This document shows, piece by piece, positions 27,366-36,815 of a stretch of DNA of 64,000 bases (position 1 is its first letter; every line of letters begins with the position of its first letter). The stretch spans positions 153,888-217,887 of the forward strand of contig NZ_LGCN01000120.1 of the NCBI RefSeq assembly GCF_001279005.1, given 5' to 3'. Both the position numbers and the translations under genes were made by a program. The notes under the pieces were generated by a model. The model saw only the letters and a list, made by a program, of their open reading frames with translations, ran no database searches and was not told the origin of the DNA. Origin of the DNA: Streptomyces caelestis (GTDB lineage Bacteria; Actinomycetota; Actinomycetes; Streptomycetales; Streptomycetaceae).

Positions 27366-27564
27366 CCACAGCGGCAACGACCGTGCGCGACTCGGCTTTT
27401 GGACAGGCGGGCACCGCTCCGGACACCCCGCGGGGGTGCGCTGCCCGGGTGCTTAGAATGCGCTCGGACGGAAGGCGCCGTCGAGGCCGCTCCCACGGCC
27501 TCCCGGGTCCGCCGATCCGCGACACCGGCCTTCGCCACAGACAGTCACCCGATAAGGCGCCAGC

Positions 27565-28818
27565 ATGTTTCCAGCAGCCCGACGACCGGGGCGGCGCATC
27601 GCCGCCCGCCTGACCGGAACCATGGCGCTGATACTGGTCGTCACCGGATGCGCCGGGGGGACCGGCGCTGGGTCCGGCACGGACAAGGCCGACTCCCTCA
27701 CCGTGCTCGACTACTACACCGACGCGTCCGAGCACGCCCAGTGGGGGGAGATGCTCACCGCGTGCGGCAGGACCGCCGGCGTCAGGATCGAGCACACGAG
27801 CGTCCCGCCGGCGTCGCTCGTCCCCAGGGTCCTGCGGCAGGCGTCCTCGCGGACCCTTCCCGATCTGCTGATGCTGGACAACCCCGACCTCCAGCGGATC
27901 GCGCAGACCGGCGCACTGACCCCGCTGGACCGGTACGGCGTCGACACCGGCGGCTTCGCCGAGGGCATCCTGTCCGCGGGCACGTACCGGGGAGAGGTCT
28001 ACGGGCTGGCCCCCTACGTGAGCACGGTCGCCCTCTTCTACAACAAGGACATGCTCGCCGAGGCCGGCGTCGCGGTCCCCCGGACCTGGGGTGAACTGAA
28101 GGACGCCGCAGCCGAGTTGACCGGCCCGGGGCGTTACGGCATGGCGGTCGACGCGAGCGCCACCTTCGAGAGCAGCTGGCAGTTCCTGCCCTTCCTGTGG
28201 TCCAACGGAGGACACGAGAAGAAGCTGGACACCCCGCAGGCCGCTCAGGCGCTCCGGCTGTGGGTCGACCTGGTGGAGAGCGGATCCATGTCGAAGTCGG
28301 TGCTGAACTGGACCCAGGCCGACGTCCACGACCAGTTCGCCGCCGGGAGGACGGCCATGATGATCAACGGTCCCTGGCGGATCCCGGCCCTGAACGAGGA
28401 CGGGAACCTGCGCTGGGGAGTGGCCCCCGTGCCCGTTCCCCGTGCGGGACGGACCCCGGTCACGCCCCTCGGCGGCGAGGTGTGGACGGTCCCGCGGACC
28501 TCTTCCGAGGCCCGGCAGGAGAAGGCCGCCCGGGTCCTCGCCTGCCTGAACGACTCCTCGAACATGCTCACCCTGGCCGAACAGCACTTCACCGTGCCCT
28601 CCCGCACCGCGGTGGCCGCCCGGTACGCCGAGCGGAACCCGTCCATGACGGTCTTCACCAGGAGCGTGGAAACGGCGCGCGTCCGCACCGGCGAACTCGG
28701 CGTCAGGTGGCCCGAGGCGGCGACCGGGATCTACACCGCCGTCCAGTCGGCGCTGGCGGGGGAGCGGACTCCGGAGGAAGCCCTCGGGGACGCGCAGCGG
28801 ATCGCGACCGGCGACTGA
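27565..28818 (+). CDS. Sugar ABC transporter solute-binding lipoprotein (orphan)
   Basis: The 417-residue protein has a lipoprotein signal (RRIAARLTGTMALILVVTGC, modified Cys29) and a periplasmic-binding fold of the SBP_bac_1 family. Typical motifs include GLAPYVSTVALFYNKDMLAE, PRTWGELKDAAAEL, and FAAGRTAMMINGPWRIPALN. It should deliver an oligosaccharide to an importer. No permease or ATPase genes are adjacent, so it depends on a system elsewhere or is a stranded remnant. A TAGAAT element at 27454-27459 could be the -10 box. A hairpin directly follows the stop. Confidence 0.92.
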   Translation: MFPAARRPGRRIAARLTGTMALILVVTGCAGGTGAGSGTDKADSLTVLDYYTDASEHAQWGEMLTACGRTAGVRIEHTSVPPASLVPRVLRQASSRTLPDLLMLDNPDLQRIAQTGALTPLDRYGVDTGGFAEGILSAGTYRGEVYGLAPYVSTVALFYNKDMLAEAGVAVPRTWGELKDAAAELTGPGRYGMAVDASATFESSWQFLPFLWSNGGHEKKLDTPQAAQALRLWVDLVESGSMSKSVLNWTQADVHDQFAAGRTAMMINGPWRIPALNEDGNLRWGVAPVPVPRAGRTPVTPLGGEVWTVPRTSSEARQEKAARVLACLNDSSNMLTLAEQHFTVPSRTAVAARYAERNPSMTVFTRSVETARVRTGELGVRWPEAATGIYTAVQSALAGERTPEEALGDAQRIATGD

Positions 28819-28854
28819 GCCGTCCCCCGGGAGGACACCGGCCGGGGGGACGGC
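28819..28854 (+). terminator. Hairpin after the solute-binding protein gene
   Basis: GCCGTCCCCC (28819-28828) pairs with GGGGGACGGC (28845-28854), a perfect ten-base-pair stem that begins at the base after the stop codon. Confidence 0.75.
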
Positions 28855-29210
28855 GAGGCCGGGTCCCGCAGCGCACCCCGGGGCGCCACGGGGGCGGCCG
28901 GCGCAGCCGGCCTTCGTCACGCCTGCCACGACGCGCCTGCCCACCTCATCGGCATCCGGATCGGGGCCCCTTCGGCGCCGCGGTCCCCGCCGGTGGTCCG
29001 CGGGAGGTCCCGCGCACCCGTACGAGACGGCGAAGCCGGACGGAGCCGGCCCCGCGACGCGGGGTCGCCGCGCCCGGACGCTCCGAGGGGCGAGCCCGCG
29101 AGACGCCCCCGCCCACGTCGCGCCGATCTAGCGGATTCGCGCGATGTGCCGCACCGGGGCCGGCTGGCACGGTGGTGCGGTAGGCACACACCAGTCGAGG
29201 GGCGGAGACC
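28855..29210. other. Intergenic stretch, nothing supported
   Basis: These 356 bp upstream of the AraC gene contain Arg/Pro-rich frames on both strands without gene-like codon bias. GGGGCGGAGACC at 29200-29211 supplies the AraC ribosome site. Confidence 0.4.
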
Positions 29211-30227
29211 ATGGCGCCGTATGTTCAGGAGGGAAGTGTCCCCGGCAGCTTCCACACCACCGACGGACTGCCCGTCCCGCACCGGCGGGCGTACTGGCGC
29301 GAAGCACTGTCCCGGACTTTCGGCGCCGTGAACATGACCGTCCCCGATGAGGTGTACTCCGGGGCGATCCACGCGATACCACTCGGCCGGCTCCAGGCCG
29401 TCACGGTCGACGGCGACTGCCTGTCCGCCCTGCGCACGCGCCGGCTCGTCAGCCAGGACGACCAGGACGAGTACGTCGTCGTCAAGTTGCTGGAAAGAGG
29501 GGTGGCCCGCCTGGAACAGGACGGTCGTGAAGCCCTCCTCGGCCCCGGGGACATCTTCGTCTACGACATGGCGCGCCCCCTCCGACTGGACCTTCCCCAG
29601 TCCTTCCGGACCAAGTCGCTCGTCCTGCCGAGAGACGTACTGGGCCTGGGGGAGGCCGACCTGGCGCGCGTCACGGCCTGCCCGCTCGGCCCCGACACCT
29701 CCCTCGGCGGTCTGCTCTCGCCCTTTCTGGCCGGGCTCGTGGAAGGCGCCGGGAACTACCACTCCCGCACCGGCGAGCTGATGGCCCGCAATGTCGTGGA
29801 CCTGCTCGGTGTGCTGGCCGACGAGGTCCTCGGACGGTCGACCGCGGACACGCCCGGCGGGAACCGGGCCCTGCTGCTGCGGATCCAGGCGTTCATCGAC
29901 CGTCACCTGGCGGACCCCGGTCTGACCCCGCAGACGATCGCCCGGGCCCATCACATATCCCTGCGCTACCTGCACAAACTGTTCGAGAGCGAGGACGCCA
30001 CGGTCGGCCGGTGGATCCAGCGACGTCGTCTGGAGGAGTGCCGACGCGACCTGGCGGGCCACGCAAGCGCCACGATCGCCGCGGTCGCACACCGATGGGG
30101 TTTCACCAGTGCCGCCCATTTCAGCCGGGTGTTCCGGGCCGCCTACGGGATGTCCCCCCGTGAGTGGCGCGGCGCCCGGCGCTCGACGCGGCAGGCCCCG
30201 ACGTCCGCACGGCTCCTCGACGCCTGA
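29211..30227 (+). CDS. AraC-family regulator with AraC-binding-like N-terminal domain
   Basis: The 338-residue regulator starts at ATG after GGGCGGAGACC. Residues 25-205 form an AraC_binding_2 cupin-like domain (VVVKLLERGVARLEQDGREA, then LGPGDIFVYDMARPLRLDLP). The C-terminal tandem helix-turn-helix spans about 225-325 with LTPQTIARAHHISLRYLHKL and WGFTSAAHFSRVFRAAYGMS, ending in the usual SPREWR. This type often activates its neighbours. The nearest candidate is the minus-strand MFS run starting at 36248. Confidence 0.94.
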   Translation: MAPYVQEGSVPGSFHTTDGLPVPHRRAYWREALSRTFGAVNMTVPDEVYSGAIHAIPLGRLQAVTVDGDCLSALRTRRLVSQDDQDEYVVVKLLERGVARLEQDGREALLGPGDIFVYDMARPLRLDLPQSFRTKSLVLPRDVLGLGEADLARVTACPLGPDTSLGGLLSPFLAGLVEGAGNYHSRTGELMARNVVDLLGVLADEVLGRSTADTPGGNRALLLRIQAFIDRHLADPGLTPQTIARAHHISLRYLHKLFESEDATVGRWIQRRRLEECRRDLAGHASATIAAVAHRWGFTSAAHFSRVFRAAYGMSPREWRGARRSTRQAPTSARLLDA

Positions 30228-30649
30228 GACCGACGAGCGCCTTCCTCCCGCGCCGCCGCCGCCCACGCAGCCGCGTCGGGCCCGGGGCGCCGAGGGCCTG
30301 GACGGCCGCGCCGACGACCGGGCCGGCCACGATTTGGAGGCCTGCGGCGCGGAGTACTGAACGCGTGCCCTCCGAGCAGCGGCGTGCCGCGCCGGGCCCC
30401 CGGTCGTGCCGGGTCGCGTCCGGCCCCAGGACCGTGACGTCCTCGGGCCAGGGCAGGAGGGGCCGGTGAAGACGCGGACGGAACCGCTTCGGCTGCGACC
30501 ACCAGTACGGCTTCACCGGTGTCGTACCTTTCCCGCAGGACGTTCCCGGGCACCACCCGGCGAGTGGCGCACGTCCCGGCAGTCCTCGCCGCCCCGGCAG
30601 CGTGCGGGGCCCCGCCGTAGGCGCCGCGGCGTCTACGGCACGCCTGCGC
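30228..30649. other. Gap between convergent genes
   Basis: These 422 bp between the AraC gene and the convergent MFS gene contain only Arg/Pro/Gly-rich frames. I see no gene and no strong hairpin. Confidence 0.4.
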
Positions 30650-32308
30650 TCACCGCCGACGGCCCGCCGGCGGACCGGTCCTCGGAGGCCCGTCCGCGTC
30701 ATGCCCGCCGGCTGTGACGACGGGCCCGGACGTCGCGTCGAAGGCATGGGTCACCTCCGGTGCGACGCCTTCGGCGAGCAGTTCGCGGGCCTGCTCCTCG
30801 AAGCGGCGGTCGTCGGCCGTGAGCCGGCCGTGGTGCTGGGCCAGGTGCTCCGACCAGGAGGCGACCAGATAGTTCTCGACGAACCGGCAGGGATCATCGC
30901 CGTCCTGGAAGAGACCCCAGGTCAGGGCTCCGATGCGGCGCCGGGAACGGGCCACGTGCCGCATGCGGTCGGTGAAGGCGGACCAGTCCTGCGGAGCGAT
31001 CCGGTACGTGACGGAGACCAGGACCGGACCGTCGGCCGGTCCGGGTTCGAACACCAGGGGCGGAACGGGCCAGTGGTCGGAAGGGCTCGGGTCGTCCCCG
31101 TCCGCGGCGCGCAGAGGCAGGCGACGCACACTCAGGGCGCCGCCCACCAGCAGGCCGGCGCCGATCAGCAGTGAGACGGTCAGTCCCGGTCCGTCGGCCA
31201 GCGCCCCCCACACCGGCGCGGTCAGCGCCTGCCCGCCCTGGAACACCATGAGATGGACGGCGAGTCCCCTGCCTCTGACCCAGCCGGGCAACCGCTGCTG
31301 GACAGCGGCGTTGAGGGTGGACAGCACGCCGATCCAGGCGAGACCCGCGGGCAGCAGTGCGGCAGCCGCGAGCCAGGGAGGAGGAGCCGTGGCCAGCACC
31401 ACCAGTGTCACGGCGAAGACCGCCGAGCCCGCGGCAAGGGTGCCGTTGACCCCCAGCCCGCGGCGGGCCGCGGGAAGAGCGAAGGCGCCGGCCACCGCGC
31501 CGACGCCGACGACGCCGAGCAGGACCCCGTACCCGCCCGGCCCCAGTCCCAGGGAACGGCTCGCGACCAGGGGGAGAAGCGACCACAGGGCGGCCGCGCC
31601 CGGGACGAACAGGGCCGTGCGCAGCAGGACCCGGCGGACTCCGGGCGCGTGCCGGACGTAGCGGCGGCCGGCCTGAACGGCTGCCAGGAATCCTTCGCCC
31701 CGGACGGCGGGCCGTGGGGCCACCGGCCGTCGCCACAGCAGCAGCACCGTCGCGATGCCCAGGTACGACAGGGCGTTGAACGCGAAGACCCAGCCCGCGC
31801 CCGCCGCGGCGACCACCACGCCCCCGAGGGCCGGGCCCACGGCACGGGCGAGGTTCATGTTCACCGCGCCCAGCGCCGCCGCCTGCCCCAGCTGCTCGCG
31901 CTCCACGAGCTCCGGCTGGATCGCCTGCCAGGCGGGCCCCGTCAGCGCGGTGCCGCAGCCCAGCAGGAAGGTGAGGGCGAGCAGGAGACCGGGGGCGAGC
32001 GTGCCCCGGAACGCGAGCACCGTCAGCGCGGTCGAGACGGCGAGCAGGGAGAACTGGGCGGCCAGGAGCACCTTGCGACGGTCGTAGCGGTCGGCCAGCA
32101 CACCGGAAGGAAGGGCGAGCAGGACGACCGGGAGACTGGCGGCCGTCTGCACGAGCGTCATCAGGGAGGCACTGTGCCCGACGAGGAGCCACTGGGCGCC
32201 GACCGTCTGCATCCAGGTGCCGGTGTTGGACACCAGCTGCGCGATCCACAACGCGCGGAAGACGCGCGCCGCGAGCGGCGCCCAGGACGAGCCGTCCGCG
32301 AGCCTCAT
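30650..32308 (-). CDS. MFS transporter (MFS_3/EntS-like) with cytoplasmic C-terminal domain
   Basis: The 552-residue exporter has 12 predicted membrane helices in about the first 405 residues. These include FRALWIAQLVSNTGTWMQTV, the loop motif SGVLADRYDRRKVLLAAQ between helices 2 and 3, and GTALTGPAWQAIQPELV. This layout matches MFS_3 (transmembrane secretion effector) proteins related to the enterobactin exporter EntS. About 130 further residues (VLVSVTYRIAPQDWSAFTDR and VENYLVASWSEHLAQHHGRL) form a ferredoxin-like ABM-type domain, known in a subset of this family. It is coupled by ATGA to the YoaK gene upstream. Confidence 0.93.
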   Translation of the reverse strand: MRLADGSSWAPLAARVFRALWIAQLVSNTGTWMQTVGAQWLLVGHSASLMTLVQTAASLPVVLLALPSGVLADRYDRRKVLLAAQFSLLAVSTALTVLAFRGTLAPGLLLALTFLLGCGTALTGPAWQAIQPELVEREQLGQAAALGAVNMNLARAVGPALGGVVVAAAGAGWVFAFNALSYLGIATVLLLWRRPVAPRPAVRGEGFLAAVQAGRRYVRHAPGVRRVLLRTALFVPGAAALWSLLPLVASRSLGLGPGGYGVLLGVVGVGAVAGAFALPAARRGLGVNGTLAAGSAVFAVTLVVLATAPPPWLAAAALLPAGLAWIGVLSTLNAAVQQRLPGWVRGRGLAVHLMVFQGGQALTAPVWGALADGPGLTVSLLIGAGLLVGGALSVRRLPLRAADGDDPSPSDHWPVPPLVFEPGPADGPVLVSVTYRIAPQDWSAFTDRMRHVARSRRRIGALTWGLFQDGDDPCRFVENYLVASWSEHLAQHHGRLTADDRRFEEQARELLAEGVAPEVTHAFDATSGPVVTAGGHDADGPPRTGPPAGRRR

Positions 32309-33042
32309 GACGGTGGCCCGGCCCAGGCGGGGGCGGAGGCCGACAGGCGGTGGGCCACCACCGACGTCACCACGAGAAGCAGCAGTGCCAGAGCCAGGAC
32401 GAGGAGGAGCTCGGTGTGCCCCAGGAGCAGGGCGCCCGCGAGGGCTCCGAGGAACATGGCGAGGACGGAGAGGAGACGCCGGCCGGGGCGGGGAGCGGCC
32501 CCGCCGGCCGGCGAGGAGTCCGCGGCCAGCCCCGTCAGGGTGAGCGTCAGGACGGTCGTGGTCAGGTCCGGGACCCCGAGGCGTCGCGCGACCGCGTTCT
32601 GCGTCCCCATGGCGATGCCCAGGAGCACGATGAGGGTGTACCGGACCGGGCCGGACACCTCGCCGTGCGCGATCGCGACCACGGAGACGGTGCCGGCGAC
32701 GAGCACGGCCTGGGCGGCCGTCGTCGCGGTCAGGAGCCGGCCGCGGTGCGCCGCGAACCGGATGCCGAACCGCCCTCCCGCCAGAGCTCCGGTGAGGAAC
32801 GAGACCATCGAGACGACGGAGGCGGGTACGGACAGCCCCGGCGCGCCCGCCAGGGCGAAGCCCAGGAAGACCACGTTGCCGGTCATGTTGGCGACGAAGA
32901 CCCGGCCGAGCGCCAGGTAGCTCACGGCGTCGATGAGACCGGTCACCACCGTCAGCACCAGCATCAGCGGCGGCAGGGGGCCGTGCGGGTCGCCCTTCGG
33001 AGGGACGAGTGTGTGCGTGGCGTCAGTCAGCAGCCCGCGCAT
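32305..33042 (-). CDS. YoaK-family (DUF1275) membrane protein
   Basis: The 245-residue protein starts at ATG 33042 after AAGGA. It has six to seven membrane helices. The DUF1275 signature is clear: TGLIDAVSYLALGRVFVANM, then TGNVVFLGFALAG, and RRLGVPDLTTTVLTLTLTGL. Function in the family is not settled. Its stop overlaps the MFS start, and its start overlaps the DoxX gene by 20 bp, so the three are one translationally coupled operon. Confidence 0.93.
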   Translation of the reverse strand: MRGLLTDATHTLVPPKGDPHGPLPPLMLVLTVVTGLIDAVSYLALGRVFVANMTGNVVFLGFALAGAPGLSVPASVVSMVSFLTGALAGGRFGIRFAAHRGRLLTATTAAQAVLVAGTVSVVAIAHGEVSGPVRYTLIVLLGIAMGTQNAVARRLGVPDLTTTVLTLTLTGLAADSSPAGGAAPRPGRRLLSVLAMFLGALAGALLLGHTELLLVLALALLLLVVTSVVAHRLSASAPAWAGPPS

Positions 33043-33565
33043 GCGGTGTCCTTTCGTCCGTCCTGTCACCCGCGGCCGGCGCGTGCCGCAGCGCCGAGCG
33101 GGTGATCAGGCCGCTGCCCGGGCCGATGACGACGGCCGCGAGGGAGGCCCAGAGCGGCCACGGGAGCAGCCCGAGGAGGTGGTCGAGCGACCAGCGGCCC
33201 GGGCCGGTGAGAGCGAGGGCCGCGGCGACGGTGACGAGGACCAGCGGGTACTCGTAGCCGTCGTTCTGCACCCAGAGCCCCTTGTGCCACTTGACGGTGC
33301 CGGCCACCGTCATCACTCCCGCGGCGGCCATCGCCGCCACGGGAGTGAGGAGGCCGGCCGCCAGGAACAGACCGGCACCGATCTGGCTGCCGCCCGCGGC
33401 GAGGGCGGTGAGCCTCCCGCCGCGGAAGCCGTCACGGCGGAACTCCTCGGTTCCCCCGGCCAGTCCGCTGCCCCCCAGCCGGAAACTGACCTTCTGCACT
33501 CCGTGCCCGGCGATGAGGAGTCCCACCACCAGTCGGAGCACCAACAGTCCGTCGTCCATTGCCAT
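33023..33565 (-). CDS. DoxX-family membrane protein
   Basis: The 180-residue protein begins MAMDDGLLVLRLVVGLLIAG and has four hydrophobic helices. It has the DoxX pattern GHGVQKVSFRLGG, LAAGGSQIGAGLFLAAGLLT and KWHKGLWVQNDGYEYPLVLV. DoxX proteins are linked to redox homeostasis at the membrane. It overlaps the downstream YoaK gene and follows the isochorismatase-like gene after 41 bp. Confidence 0.92.
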   Translation of the reverse strand: MAMDDGLLVLRLVVGLLIAGHGVQKVSFRLGGSGLAGGTEEFRRDGFRGGRLTALAAGGSQIGAGLFLAAGLLTPVAAMAAAGVMTVAGTVKWHKGLWVQNDGYEYPLVLVTVAAALALTGPGRWSLDHLLGLLPWPLWASLAAVVIGPGSGLITRSALRHAPAAGDRTDERTPHARAAD

Positions 33566-33606
33566 GTGCCTGTTCCTGACGTCCGTCGTCAACCGTGGGG
33601 AGCGGG

Positions 33607-34269
33607 TCAGCCGGCGGCGTGCTCGCCGATGACGGCCTGGGCGTAGACGACCCCGAGACCGTAGGTGCCGCCGTTCTCCCTCACGACGTCCATGACGGAC
33701 GGGTACGTGCCGGTGCGCGCCCAGTCGCGCTGGAGCTCGAGGAGCACCTGCACCCAGGTCACCGGCGCCACGCCGGCCTGGACCATCCGCTGGACGGCGT
33801 GCTCGTGTGCCTGCGGGCTGACGCCGCCGCACGCGTCGGTGACGACGTAGACCTCGTAGCCCTGGGCGAGCGCGGACAGCGCGGGCAGGACGACGCAGAC
33901 CTCGGTCCACAGGCCGGCGACGACGAGCTTCTTCCGGCCGGTCGCCTTGACCGCCTCGACGAAGGCGACGTCCTCCCAGGCGTTCATCGTGGTGCGGTCG
34001 ATGATCTTCTGGTCGGGCAGGACGTCCGCCAGCTGCGGCATGAGCGGGCCGGAGAAGGACTCGGCGGCCACGGTGCTCAGGACGACGGGTACGTCGAAGA
34101 CCTTGGCGGCCTTCGCCAGACCGACCGTCGCGTTGATGATCGCGGTACGGTCGCCGCTGCCCGTGCCGAAGAACATCTGCGGCTGGTGATCGATGAACAG
34201 CACCGCGCAGTTGTCGGGGGTCAGCAGGTCGGGGCTGGGAGCAGCGGTGACCTCGGCGATGTCGACCAT
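33607..34269 (-). CDS. Isochorismatase-like cysteine hydrolase (YcaC type)
   Basis: The 220-residue enzyme starts MVDIAEVTAA after GAAAGG. It carries Asp27 in AVLFIDHQPQMFF and the catalytic Cys125 in VAGLWTEVCVVLPALSALAQ. A cis-peptide region and VTDACGGVSPQAHEHAVQRM follow. This matches YcaC-like hydrolases, which cleave small amides or imides by a Cys mechanism. It belongs to the minus-strand operon-like run with the amidohydrolase just upstream. Confidence 0.93.
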   Translation of the reverse strand: MVDIAEVTAAPSPDLLTPDNCAVLFIDHQPQMFFGTGSGDRTAIINATVGLAKAAKVFDVPVVLSTVAAESFSGPLMPQLADVLPDQKIIDRTTMNAWEDVAFVEAVKATGRKKLVVAGLWTEVCVVLPALSALAQGYEVYVVTDACGGVSPQAHEHAVQRMVQAGVAPVTWVQVLLELQRDWARTGTYPSVMDVVRENGGTYGLGVVYAQAVIGEHAAG

Positions 34270-34367
34270 GGGTATGCCTTTCGGTGAGAGGGTGCGACGG
34301 TCACGGACGGTCGTCCGCGATCCGGGAGGGAAGGTCCGGGGCCGGGCCCGGAGGCGGTACGCCCGGC

Positions 34368-36248
34368 TCAGGGGGAGAAGCACGGATCGAGGACCGGGCT
34401 GTCGTGCTCGGGAAGGAGGCCGCGGCGGGCGCGCCACCGGCGGTGCTGCTCCGACTCCGCGACGGCTTCGCCGAGGAGTTCGGCCTGGCGGACTCCCGGC
34501 CCGCCCGGCACCGGGCTCGCCTGGTAGCCGCCGAAGCGGGCCACCGGGCTCCATCCGGGCGTCACCGGGGGCAGCTGCTCGTCGATGCCCTCGTACTCGC
34601 CGGCGGCGTAGACGATGCGGCCGCCGACGACCGTCAACAGGGCTTCGATGTGCGCGATCTCCGGTTCGGGGACCGAGAAGTAGTCCTCCGACAGCACGGT
34701 GAGATCACCGAGGAAACCGGGACGCAGCACACCCTTGAGGTCCTGCTCACCGGTGAGCGCGGCCCCGGCCGTGGTGAACATCGCCAGTGCCGTCTCCCGG
34801 TCGACGCGGTTGTGCGGTGGGCGGACGGCCAGGTCGCCGACCGTGCGGCCGGTGACCAGCCAGTGCAGCGCGACCCACGGGTTGTACGAGGAGACCCGGG
34901 TGGCGTCGGTGCCGGCGCCGACGGTCAGGCCCCGGTCCAGCATCGCGCGGATCGGCGGGGCGTCCGCGGCGGCGCCGGCCCCGTAGCGGCGGACGAACGC
35001 CTCGCCCTGGAAGGACAGCCGGTTCTGCACCGACAGGGCTCCGCCGAGGGCGGCGATGCGGTCCAGACTGTCGGCCGACACGGTCTCCGCGTGGTCGAAC
35101 AGCCAGCGGTTGCCGCCCGGGAAGAGGCCCTCCGCGGCGAGCTTCTCGAACACGGCCAGGTCACGGCGGATGGTCTCGTCGTAGGTGGCGTGCAGGCGGA
35201 ACCCCCAGCCGTTCTCCATGAGGAGGCGTACGGCCTTCTCGAACTCCACCTCGTAGCCGGGGGCGTGCTCGGGACGTGGCTGGGCGAAGTTCTCGAAGTC
35301 CGCCGCCGCCCAGGTGAGGTTCTCGCCGGCGCCGTTGAGACGCAGCCATGCGTCGCCGCCCCCGGGCCGGACCATGCCTATCCACCGGGTGAGGTCGTCG
35401 ATCTCCTGCCCCGCGGTCTGCGGGAACAGGTGGTAGGCGATGCGCAGGGACAGCTCGCCCTCCCTGGCCAGCTCCGTCACCGTCCCGTAGTTGTCGGGGA
35501 AGTTCTGGAACCCGCCCGCCGCGTCGATCGCCGAGGTGAGACCGAACCTGTTCAGCTCCCGCAGGAAGTGGCGGGTGGACGTCTTGCGGTGCTCCTCGTC
35601 CAGCACCGGCGCCTTGGCCAGCGTCGAGTAGAGGATCAGCGCGCTGGGAGCCGCCAGCAGCATGCCCGTGGGTTCGCCGTCGCGGCCCCGCATGATCTGC
35701 CCGCCCCGGGGCTCCGGGGTGTCCTTGCCGTAACCCACCGCCTTGAGGGCCGCGCGGTTGAGGACCGCGGACTGGTAGAGGTGCAGGACGAAGACCGGGG
35801 TGTCCGGTGCGGCGGCGTTCAGCTCGGCGACGGTGGGCGACCGCCGTTCGGCGAACTGCTCGGCCGACCAGCCGCCGACCACGCGCACCCACTGGCCCCG
35901 GGGCGTACGGGCCGCCTGCTCGCGCAGCATGGCCAGGCCCTGACGCAACGAGCGGACGCCGTCCCAGCGCAGTTCCAGTACGTAGTTGAGACCGCCGCGG
36001 ATCACGTGCAGGTGGGCGTCGTTGAGACCGGGGACCATCCTGCGGCCGAGCGCGTCGACCACGCGCGTGGCGGGACCCACCTGGCCGGCCACGTCCTTGT
36101 CGTCGCCGACGGCGGTGACGACACCGTCGCGAATGGCTATCGCCTCCGCCCGGGGAAGGCGCGGGTCACCGGTGTGAATCTTGGCATTGCGGACGACGAG
36201 GTCCGCCGCGTCGTCGGTGGCGCGGGGAATCAGCCCGCCGACCGGCAT
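34368..36248 (-). CDS. Metal-dependent amidohydrolase (YtcJ-like)
   Basis: The 626-residue enzyme starts at ATG after AAGG. The metal-binding HxH lies in VPGLNDAHLHVIRGG (about residues 73-87). LHATYDETIRRDL and WLFDHAETVSADS give the later metal His residues. GAGTDATRVSSYNPWVALHW carries the final Asp, and LGDLTVLSEDYFSVPEPEIA is the C-terminal beta-sandwich part. YtcJ-like enzymes hydrolyse amides in small molecules. It is first in the run of five genes on this strand, so the operon promoter is probably in the gap upstream. Confidence 0.93.
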   Translation of the reverse strand: MPVGGLIPRATDDAADLVVRNAKIHTGDPRLPRAEAIAIRDGVVTAVGDDKDVAGQVGPATRVVDALGRRMVPGLNDAHLHVIRGGLNYVLELRWDGVRSLRQGLAMLREQAARTPRGQWVRVVGGWSAEQFAERRSPTVAELNAAAPDTPVFVLHLYQSAVLNRAALKAVGYGKDTPEPRGGQIMRGRDGEPTGMLLAAPSALILYSTLAKAPVLDEEHRKTSTRHFLRELNRFGLTSAIDAAGGFQNFPDNYGTVTELAREGELSLRIAYHLFPQTAGQEIDDLTRWIGMVRPGGGDAWLRLNGAGENLTWAAADFENFAQPRPEHAPGYEVEFEKAVRLLMENGWGFRLHATYDETIRRDLAVFEKLAAEGLFPGGNRWLFDHAETVSADSLDRIAALGGALSVQNRLSFQGEAFVRRYGAGAAADAPPIRAMLDRGLTVGAGTDATRVSSYNPWVALHWLVTGRTVGDLAVRPPHNRVDRETALAMFTTAGAALTGEQDLKGVLRPGFLGDLTVLSEDYFSVPEPEIAHIEALLTVVGGRIVYAAGEYEGIDEQLPPVTPGWSPVARFGGYQASPVPGGPGVRQAELLGEAVAESEQHRRWRARRGLLPEHDSPVLDPCFSP

Positions 36249-36748
36249 CGTGGACACCTTTCGACAACCTCCTGAGGGTGTGCAGCGTGGGATCTCCGCC
36301 AAGGCCGCGCGCTCGACTCCGGACGGGACATCGGCGAGGTGCACGAGGAATACGTGCCGCGGTCGCTCCGTCGGTGACGCTACGTCGGGCCGTACCGGTC
36401 CGGTTTCTGGTCAGCGCACTGGAGTTTGTCCGGCAGCGCACTGCGGGTGCCACCGTGCACGGCGGGGTCGGAGCCGGTGCACGGGTGTGCAAGGGCCCCT
36501 GTTCGCACGGGTGTTCACCCAGAGGGCCTCGGACGCGGCGCGGCGGACCGAGTCTTCCCGGACGCTCGTGGCCGGCGCGGACGAGACGATCGACCCGGAG
36601 ACGGAGCGCTTCGGTGCGAAGCGGGCCGGGGCGACGGCCGTCGGGACCGACGGCGCTTCCCGCGCCGTCGTCGTTCCCCGGGCGGGGGAAACCGCGGAAC
36701 CGATCCGTGACGCGGCGCGCGCCACCCCCTGGTGCCGCGGTCGACGGC
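36249..36748. other. Promoter region of the amidohydrolase run and unassigned sequence
   Basis: This 500-bp gap holds no supported gene. Its part next to 36248 must contain the promoter of the minus-strand run, but no clear -35/-10 pair was seen. Remaining frames are Arg/Thr-rich without coding bias. Confidence 0.35.
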
Positions 36749-36811
36749 AGCACACGCGAAGGCCGCGCGGCGAGCCCCGGAAGGGACGTCCGCGCGGCCT
36801 TCGCGTGTGCT
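36749..36811 (-). terminator. Long hairpin after the LtrA gene
   Basis: Arms 36749-36770 and 36790-36811 are perfect 22-bp complements around a 19-base loop, five bases past the LtrA stop on the minus strand. Confidence 0.85.
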
Positions 36812-36815
36812 TGTC

